Of a stretch of DNA of 64,000 bases, positions 56,175-64,000 are shown piece by piece; within the stretch, counting starts at the first letter, position 1, and every line of letters starts with the position of its first letter. The position numbers and the translations under genes are program-made. Location: positions 62,001-126,000 of the forward strand of contig CAUYLG010066044.1 of assembly GCA_963573385.1 (NCBI GenBank). The letters are read 5' to 3'. Below the pieces are notes generated by a model, which was given only the letters and a program-made list of their open reading frames with translations, had not been told where the DNA came from and did no database searches. Source of the stretch: Cacajao melanocephalus (lineage: Eukaryota > Chordata > Mammalia > Primates > Pitheciidae).

Positions 56175-56465
56175 CAGCTGTTACCAATTTACTGGAAGAT
56201 CCTTTCAGTCCCATTACTCTTTAGATACTCCTCATCACCTACCAAAACTATTGCAACAGCCTCCTCCATGATCATGCTGTGTGCAAGATTGCTTGAGGCC
56301 AACCATCCCACCCATGAGATTAATCTTTCTAAAGCAGTTCTTATCACTTTATCCCTTTTCTAAACAACATCCAGTGACCATCCATGGCTATGTAAATTGA
56401 GTGGGTCCAAACTCCCCAATTTGACAGTAAGGCATTTTATAGAAGGCTTCTGTCTGGCTTTCTTA
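56175..56465 (+). repeat. L2 LINE fragment
   Basis: AAAACTATTGCAACAGCCTCC, TCTTTCTAAAGCAGTTCTTATCAC, AACAACATCCAGTGACCATCC, GTCCAAACTCCCC and AAGGCATTTTATAGAAGGC follow the sense L2 body (cctactggtcttcctgc ... tgatcatgtcactcccc ... cttcaatggc ... aaagtccaaactcc ... acaaggccc). Confidence 0.75.
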
Positions 56466-56467
56466 AT

Positions 56468-56605
56468 GTATCCCTATAGCAGAGCTCACAAACTGGCAGT
56501 CTGTAAGTTGTATCCAGTCCTCAGAAATGTTTTTGTGTGGCGAATACAGTGTTTTTACTAAAATTTGAATTATCTGCCAGTATGTACTAAATGACTCTCC
56601 CCTTT
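56468..56605. repeat. hAT-type relic inserted in L2
   Basis: GCAGAGCTCACAAACTGGCAGTCTG, GTATCCAGTCCTCAGAAATG and TTTGTGTGGCGAATACAGTGTTTTTAC match a Charlie-type end. L2 resumes after it. Confidence 0.55.
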
Positions 56606-56609
56606 ATAT

Positions 56610-57080
56610 TGGCACATGCTTTCTGCTTTACCAAAATCCCCCACTGCTCTCTATTGCCTTGCTCTGGTCCACTTCACTTGCCTGCATGACTTGCTTTAGT
56701 CATTGAGACATTGATTCAATTAGCTCACTGAGTTTACAAATGCCCCCTACATATTTCAACATCCAACCTATGTGACTTCTTACCGCCTATTTTATTTTCC
56801 TGGACTTTCCTCTGTTCTCTCAAATGTCACCTCCTCTGTAAAATCTTCTACCAATTGTCAACCCTCTTTCCTCTAAAGGAGAGAAGCAATAACATTACTC
56901 TTACAGCACTTTGTGGTTTTTTTGGTCCATGTTCCTACCATCTGCTTAACTATAAGCTCCGCCAAGGTGAGGGTTATGTTTTATTGATCTCTTTAAGATC
57001 CCACTTACTCCCTCATACACTGTACTGTCCCTGTCTGCATGGAATTGTTATTCATTTTTCTTTGGCCTTACAGGCCTAGA
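56610..57080 (+). repeat. L2 LINE 3' part
   Basis: GCTCTCTATTGCCTTGCTCTGGTCC, TTTCCTGGACTTTCCTCTG, AATGTCACCTCCTCTGTAAAATCTTC, CTACCAATTGTC, TTACAGCACTTTGTGG, TTAACTATAAGCTCCGCCAAGGTGAGGG: the sense L2 3' region in order. Confidence 0.85.
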
Positions 57081-59340
57081 TTAGTTATATGTGCCCTTAA
57101 GAAGGTAGTAACTCATTTGAAATGTAGACGTGGCTGAGTCAGAAGGCCTCCACAGACTTTTCAGTATTTTCAAGTATGGAGTGAGAAATGCTGTATCTAA
57201 AGGAAACTACTGAGGAAATTTAGGTAAATAGAACATGACCCTTTTTGTTGGAAGCTGGCTATGATCTCCAGATTAAAACACTATTGCTACCTCATGAGGA
57301 GCATCAGCAAATCCTTGAGTATGCTCAACTTGTGTTAGAATTGAAGGAGTCAGTCTATTCCTGGGGGCCCGGCTGAAATAATGAATTGAGTCAATGCCAG
57401 GTAGAGCACAAATACCCTAGAAAAAATGAAATAGAAATAACTCCATGTGCTGCATTAAAAATGTCCATTTCTAAAGTTTCTGAGTATCTAGAAAGGGGCT
57501 CGCATTCCTGTTTGCCATGCCGATGATTGTCAATAAGTTACAAGATTATAGAGTCACATTTCAGGCACCAGAAATGGATCCAACTTAGTGAATTTTGACT
57601 GGAATGGCCAGTTGTAAAGTATTGACCAAGAAGAAGAAAGTCACCCTTTTTAAGTGTAATTAAATTCGGCAATGTTTTACGGAAAACTGTGTGCCTAGAA
57701 TAGTGCTAGAAACCAAGAGGAAGCTGAAACAAAAAAAAAGCCAGAGCAGAAAACTAATGTTCATAACACCTATCATATTCCCAAGGGGTAACATACAAAT
57801 TTGCCTTTAGGTTACCTTCAATCTGGTTAAGAAAACAACTCTTACCTATATGTCAGAATAATAATCATAAACCTATGTAATTAAAGTAAGTAATAATGTA
57901 TAAAAATAGCATTTTTTCTCATATTCTTTCTGGATATGGCAGATCTCAAAACATGTTTACTGAATTTCCAAAAGAATACAACAAATTTTCATCCTTCTCT
58001 CTGTCTATACAGTCTTGTGAAATTGTCTACTAATGTTTAAAAGTAAGGTGGAATTTGTCACCCTTATGTACTCTCTGTCTTCCTGGGTCCTTGGCTAGCT
58101 AGAGGTATGGACGTATTCTATAGTCTGAGAGAGGCCAGAAATACTAGGCAAACAAGCTGCTTTGACTTTGAGTTGAGGAAAAGCTTATGAAAAAATCCCT
58201 CCTTTTGCAGAGCTGCCAGGCCAGTCTTTCCAACTCAAGTTCAATGATGCATAAAAATTCTACGTGGAGTCATGGGGTTCCCCTCCCATCTTATCCTCTG
58301 TATCCCCAGCCCAGATAGGATTTGATGCAGATAACATGGATACTGTTGGTTGCTTTTTTTTAGCACAAGGATTCCTCAAAACAGAGTTTGGTTAATAAAT
58401 TAAGCAGAAATCCAACTGTGAATGTCTGGGTATATTTGAATAATATTAGTTTTGCTATCAGCATGACAACATTGGGTATGCAAAAACAGTTCCGAATATG
58501 AGGTGAGGAGACCTGGACACCCTGAAAAGCCTTGAATTTGCTGGTTAGCTGGGTTCTGTCAGGCAATTCTCTCCCTTGTGAAATGGGTATAGTCAGCCCT
58601 GCCTGCCTACCAAAAGTGGCTTTTTTTTGGTATAAGGTGAGATAATACCTGTGGAATTGCCACAAAATTCTTAGAAAATCAGGACCTGCTACCAGTTTCT
58701 AGAGGCATTTGAGTGAAGTGTTGTTAGAATTGAGGGAGGGCTGGACTAGAGTACATCCTGAAGTTGAAAGTGGGTTAGCGAAGATGCATTCATGCCCCTT
58801 CCTTTGGAGCTGGGGACCTGATTTCTGTGGGCTGGAATTACAAGGGCAAATGTAGGAATCGCTGTAATAATGGTCAGTACTTTTCACATTCTGCCATCCC
58901 ATGAGTAGGGATAAGAGGTTAATTAAATACATCTCTCGGGCAGCAGAAATAATCAAAGCTGTCTCTGGAACACAGTTGCTTCAAAAAGTAGGCTTCTGTT
59001 TCAGGGAAAATCTCCCACAGAGAAACATGGAAGGCTAAAGAGAACTATAAATAGGACTATCATTTATGTCAATTATAAATAGATTTGTTCCTTTTTGATT
59101 AGAAGATTAATGCTAGCTGAAACTCTGTAGTCGAGCAGAAATGAGAGAAAAACCCCTGACAAAATATTGTTACATGCTAACAGTTAGATTTGATACCTTT
59201 TCCTCCCTGAGGTATTTTCTCTGATTTTCCCTAAATGAAGACTTTCTTCTCATTTGAATTTACAGTCCAGTTTAGTCTTAGAAGTGCATTTGTTCATACT
59301 TCATCAGCTCCTTAGGATCTCTAAGTTAGCACACACATAT
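57081..59340. other. Intron 3 stretch, nothing recognised
   Basis: 2.3 kb of single-copy-looking intron. Minus-strand frames at 58360-58665 and 58699-58956 have no motif. Confidence 0.5.
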
Positions 59341-59390
<50 letters not shown>

Positions 59391-59391
59391 C
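59341..59391. repeat. (TC)9(AC)n microsatellite
   Basis: Nine TC units (59341-59358) followed by AC units with one AAAC break, the same compound type as the promoter repeat at 33953-34012. Confidence 0.95.
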
Positions 59392-61555
59392 CCTACCTTT
59401 ATTTAAATGGAAAAACTGAATAAGTTGAATGTCCATGTTAGGAATTTAAAAGGAAGCAAAACTTTCTCCTCGGTTGCTCCTAAGATGGCCACTATGCCCT
59501 CCACCATAAGCTCTGCTTTCTATGAGGGAGATGTTTTACCAAACTACTATGTACCTATGTATCCTTAGCAAACCATATTAGCACTGAGCATAATGACCAC
59601 AGAGATAAAGGAAAAGATCAGTAGCAGAAGGACCATAAGCAGTTGCTGCTGAGCACTTGCCCGATATGGAGCCATATTTTTCATTCTCCCGGGAGCAATA
59701 TCCAATGGGATCCCAACTCTTTACATATGGTTAGCCAACTTCTTGTCCTCTGATGATGTTCGTGACTCTTCCCAGGACCAGGAAGAGAAATGACAACTTT
59801 TCATCCAAGCTGTCTGCTAGGTTCATCCTGGGAGGAGAGATTACAGGGTGCCTGAATCCTCTATTGGACATACTGGAATGCTTGTCTCTTCCCTGCTAGG
59901 ATGATAGGATGGGGAATTTTGCCTGAGTCTGCCCACCTTGTTTCATGGAGGCTTTTGATTTCAGCTACTGCAGACTCAGCAATAAGGAAGTGGCTGCAGG
60001 TAAAGACTGGAAGAGAGGGTAGATGCAATGAGCGGAGACCTCTGTATGGAACTCATACCCCACTTGAAATGCACTATTCTGGTTTCATTGTGAGATATTT
60101 CAAAATGAACTTAACTTGTCAACTGAAAATGTATCATCTGACCTGAGATTTCTGGAAAAAACATGAATCAGAGGTTTCAAAAGTCTGGGTCCTAACACAA
60201 AGAAATATATTGAATATTTATAAAGATATCACATTCTTAGAACTGTTGGACACGTTTCTGTGTGTGGCCTCTCTCTTCCAAGTGGCATTGCTCAACAGCC
60301 CAGCTCTCATCAGAAGGCTGACACTATACTGTTGTGCAGCTCACAGCCATGGCAATGTCACTTTGCTAACTGCATTTGCCGTGCAGTCAACTAGTGAGGA
60401 GCTAAACAGCTTTAAGTTTGAGTCAGAAGTTCTAGACAGGATCATTCTTGTGAAACCTGAACCCTTAGTTCTTCTAAAAAGTCAAAATACATTTGGATCT
60501 TGCAAATCGAGAATGTCAGAGCCAGTATTTTCCTCTTTAATCAAAACCCAGGAATGGCACGGTGGGTGGCTGGAGCCACGTTCTCTTTTCCTCCCCTTCC
60601 CTTCCCTCACATTCCTGGCCAAGATTCTCTGGGCTTAAGAGAGCTGAAGTGGAAAAGCAGCTCTGGCCCTTGTGTGTTCAGCCCCATGTTAATGATGGAC
60701 TGTAGCGCACTGTGATATAGAGGCATGAGCCTGAAATCACCAATTTGTCCCCAGACCGCTAGGTAAAAAGCAAACAGGAAAGGCTTCTTCTTCCCTCTCA
60801 TCCCTGCATTCCCAATCAAATATCTGGGGCTCTATAGCAAACATTTGCCTCTCACTCAGTTGACCCTTTGATGGGGAATCTTCTATCCACATTGGATCAC
60901 TCCACTGTGAACAATTTTCAAAATTGAGGAAATAAGACCCTTTTCCATTCTTAAATAGGCTAGCCTAAATGTTCTCAGGAGCTTCATGGAGAGTGTCATG
61001 TCCTGGCTTATTCACAATGGTGACAATGGCCTTCAGACTTAGTTAAGACAAACATTGGCACATGTAGGTGGTCAACAGATGTTAATGTTTATCTTGTTCC
61101 TTCTGTATCGCTGTCATCTTTCAGGGAAATCTAGGAATAGCAGAAAAACCAACATTCCCTTCCCTATGGGGCATGTGCTTCCTTCTAGGGAGTAGAAAGA
61201 GAAAACTCTGTCATTCCCTAGACCCCATGAGTCACTCTGGAGGGTTGGTAGTGGCCATGGTTAATGGCAAGTTACATAAAGGGAGAGCTTCCAAAACCTT
61301 GCCACCATGCCTGTGAAGCACAATAAAGGTATTCATATTTGTCTGGAAGTCACAGCAGGTGTTTAAAGTAGGTCTTAAACAGGGAGGATTTTGATAGTTG
61401 GGGAAATCCTGGGCAAAGAAGCTAACTAATAGAAGAGCACATAGACAGCAAAGTAAGGAGTATGTTTGCAGGGACATGAGACATCAGCCAGTTGTTTGGG
61501 CATTATGCTAGCACAGAGCAGTTCAAGGTAAGTCCAGAAAGACAGGTTGGCACAT
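59392..61555. other. Intron 3 stretch, nothing recognised
   Basis: 2.2 kb without named repeats. The longest open frame, 60210-60638 (+, 142 codons), starts without an in-frame ATG context I can support and has no recognisable domain; I leave it uncalled. Confidence 0.45.
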
Positions 61556-61805
61556 CTATATTGAAGAATTATAATAGCTAGCACTTTCCAAGCTTTTATA
61601 TGCATGACACTGTTTTAAGTACTTACATGTATTAACTCATTGACTCACCAAATAACTCTGTGAAATAGGTACTACCATTATCCTCACTTTACAAGTGAGG
61701 CCACTGAGGCACAGAGAAGTACAGAATGTGCTTACAGGTACATAGCTTCTAAGCACAACAAATGCAGGATTTTAACTCAGGCAGCCTACCCAAGCACCCG
61801 TGGTA
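61556..61805 (-). repeat. MIR SINE, antisense, near full length
   Basis: TAGCTAGCACTTTCCAAGC, TTTAAGTACTTACATGTATTAACTCATTG, TGAAATAGGTACTACCATTATCC, GTGAGGCCACTGAGGCACAGAG, CAGGCAGCCTACCC: complete antisense MIRb order. Confidence 0.95.
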
Positions 61806-61849
61806 CATGACAACCTTGACAGCATGCTCTCCATAGCACACATTTATTC

Positions 61850-62170
61850 TTTGCTTCTTCTTCCATCCCCACATCCCTAGCTATGGAAAGGCTGAGTAGT
61901 AACTCCTAAGGCCAAGCTCATCTCTTTCTTAGCAATGCCTCTTCCAACTTCATCATAGGAGAAATCTATCTTTCCCTGTTACAGGCCCCTCTTTATTTGT
62001 ACATACAGTAATTTTCCCAATGTTACTTATATTAGAGTTAAGAATGTGTTCATCTGTGAACTTCTTTAGATAAGAATTGACATCATATTCCTCTTTATGT
62101 CCTCAGAACCTGGGACAGTGGTTTGCATGTAGAAAGTGCTCAATTAACATTGCCTGAATATAATTGAAAA
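61850..62170 (+). repeat. L2 LINE 3' end
   Basis: AATGCCTCTTCCAACTTCATC, GTTACAGGCCCCTC, TTTATGTCCTCAGAACCTGGGACAGTGG, TTTGCATGTAGAAAGTGCTCAATTAACATTGCCTGAATATA: sense L2 tail. Confidence 0.85.
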
Positions 62171-63004
<834 letters not shown>

Positions 63005-63394
63005 GGTGCTGTTTTCTTTTTAGGGCCTATGTTCTTAAATTGCTTTGCTGCTTAGATGTCTCAAAAGGCCAAGTTTCTTTGGCAGATTCCAGCCCAAGTA
63101 CTCCCTCTTTGACCCAACTCTTTTCTGGCTCAAAAGACTTCTTTTTCCCATAGGTGCAGTTAGCCAATAAGAAAAGAATGTCTTATCTTTTTAAAAAGTA
63201 TGTCTTCAATATCTTCATTAGTTATTTCCAAAATCAGAGAATCAATAACCACAATAAAAGCAGCACCATGCTTTCTTGAAGGATGTCAAACAAGGTTGCC
63301 AAATTGTCTACAGTTTTGAAATTGGCAAGACCACCCTAACACAGATTGAGTGTTATAGGTCTGCAAAGTTCAGTGCTAAAATATGATTGGGAAG

Positions 63395-63461
63395 TGTGCA
63401 AATATTTACTGAGCATCTATTATAAAACAGGCTCTATAACAGATGCTGGGGATATGGCATT
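63395..63461 (-). repeat. L2 LINE 3' end, antisense, left part
   Basis: AATATTTACTGAGCATCTATTATAAAACAGGCTCTATAACAGATGCTGGGGATATGGC is the reversed L2 tail. It continues after the LTR at 63813 with CACTGAACCAGACTGACAGGGTTCCTGCC. Confidence 0.8.
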
Positions 63462-63812
63462 TGTATTAGTCCATTTTCCCACAGCTATAAAGAACTGCCT
63501 GAGACTGGGTAATTTATAAAGAAAGGAGGTTTAATCGACTCACAGTTCCATATGGCAGGGGAGGCTTCAGGAAACTTATGATCATGGCAGAAGAAGAAGC
63601 AGGCACATCTTACATGGTGGCAGGTGAGAGAGTGCAAAGGGGGAAGATCCCCTTATAAAACCATCAGATCACATGAGAACTCACCTGCTATCATGATAAT
63701 ATGGGGGAAACCACCCCCATGATCCAATCACCTCCCACCAGGTCCCTGCCTCCACACATGGGAATTACAGTTCAAGATGAGGTTTTGGTGGGGACACAGC
63801 CAAACCATGTCA
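63462..63812 (-). repeat. THE1/MST-type solo LTR, antisense
   Basis: TGTATTAGTCCATTTTCCC to AAACCATGTCA, with GAGACTGGGTAATTTATAAAG, TTCCATATGGCAGGGGAGGC, ATCATGGCAGAAGAAG and GAAACCACCCCCATGATCC. Inserted in an L2; the 5-bp flanks GCATT and ACACT are compatible with an original GCACT after two transitions. Confidence 0.93.
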
Positions 63813-64000
63813 ACACTGAACCAGACTGACAGGGTTCCTGCCTCAGATGCTTAGAGATTAGCCAGAAAGGTGAACATGGCCAGTGCCAAAGAAGAGCAAG
63901 GAAGGGAAAGATCCCTGTGCACTGGAATCATCTGAGCAGTAAGCTATACAGCGTATTCCTCAAGCTTTCTTTCCTTCCCAATGGTTGGAATACCTTTCTC
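63813..64000 (-). repeat. L2 LINE, right part, running towards the window edge
   Basis: CACTGAACCAGACTGACAGGG, TTCCTGCCTCAGATGC continues the L2 interrupted by the LTR. The L2 match fades after about 63860, and the last ~140 bases are unassigned. Confidence 0.6.

Noticed and set aside
60210..60638. 142-codon + frame in intron 3
   Set aside because: No known domain or splice context; length is within chance for this amount of sequence.

Overview
The window is nuclear DNA from a primate, most likely a simian other than human. The evidence is about eleven Alu elements (J and S grade), primate-grade LINE-1, older L2/MIR/MER/MaLR repeats, and a single recognisable gene, IGF1 (insulin-like growth factor 1), on the + strand. 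The IGF1 leader, splice sites and exon lengths match the human gene as I remember it. The coding sequence has one amino-acid difference from the human form (Asp20 to Glu in the mature B domain), so the sequence is not the human reference. I cannot name the species from the sequence alone.

Layout. Positions 1-30,000 are 5' flanking DNA made almost wholly of transposable-element relics. They include Alus, MIR and L2 fragments, hAT-Charlie pieces (MER20-like, MER1-like), a MaLR retrotransposon with two LTRs (about 4790-7975) itself invaded by younger elements, an old L1 3' end (12345-13160), and a 7.8 kb nested LINE-1 locus (19026-26800). In that locus a 5'-inverted young L1 sits inside the ORF1 of an older L1. 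Positions 30,000-34,760 hold the proximal 5' flank: a STAT5-like site next to a CTCF-like site (30338-30362), a duplicated hairpin element (32503-32664), one Alu, and the (TC)n(AC)18 microsatellite that corresponds to the known IGF1 promoter CA repeat.

Gene. Exon 1 (about 34761-35041) carries the class 1 leader, with three minimal upstream ORFs and a C/EBP-type site, and the first 21 codons of the class 1 signal peptide. Exon 2 (ending 36841) is the alternative class 2 leader; its usual in-frame ATG is changed to GTC. Exon 3 (39601-39757, 157 nt) encodes the rest of the signal peptide and B-domain residues 1-25. Exons 1 and 2 are alternative first exons; each splices in phase 0 to exon 3. The C, A, D and E domains lie beyond the window. 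From 39758 to the right edge is the large intron 3, with MIR, L2, MER5A, MER20, hAT and Alu relics, a THE1/MST-type LTR near the edge, and a 31-nt U2 snRNA fragment flanked by a perfect 16-bp direct repeat.

About 33.3-41.9 kb, covering promoters and exons, is nearly free of transposable elements, as expected around a tightly regulated developmental gene. I found no other protein-coding gene, tRNA, rRNA or CRISPR array. Most short ORFs are chance, Alu, L1 or simple-repeat reading frames. Repeat family names are from recognition by eye and boundaries are approximate to tens of bases unless a target-site duplication fixes them.
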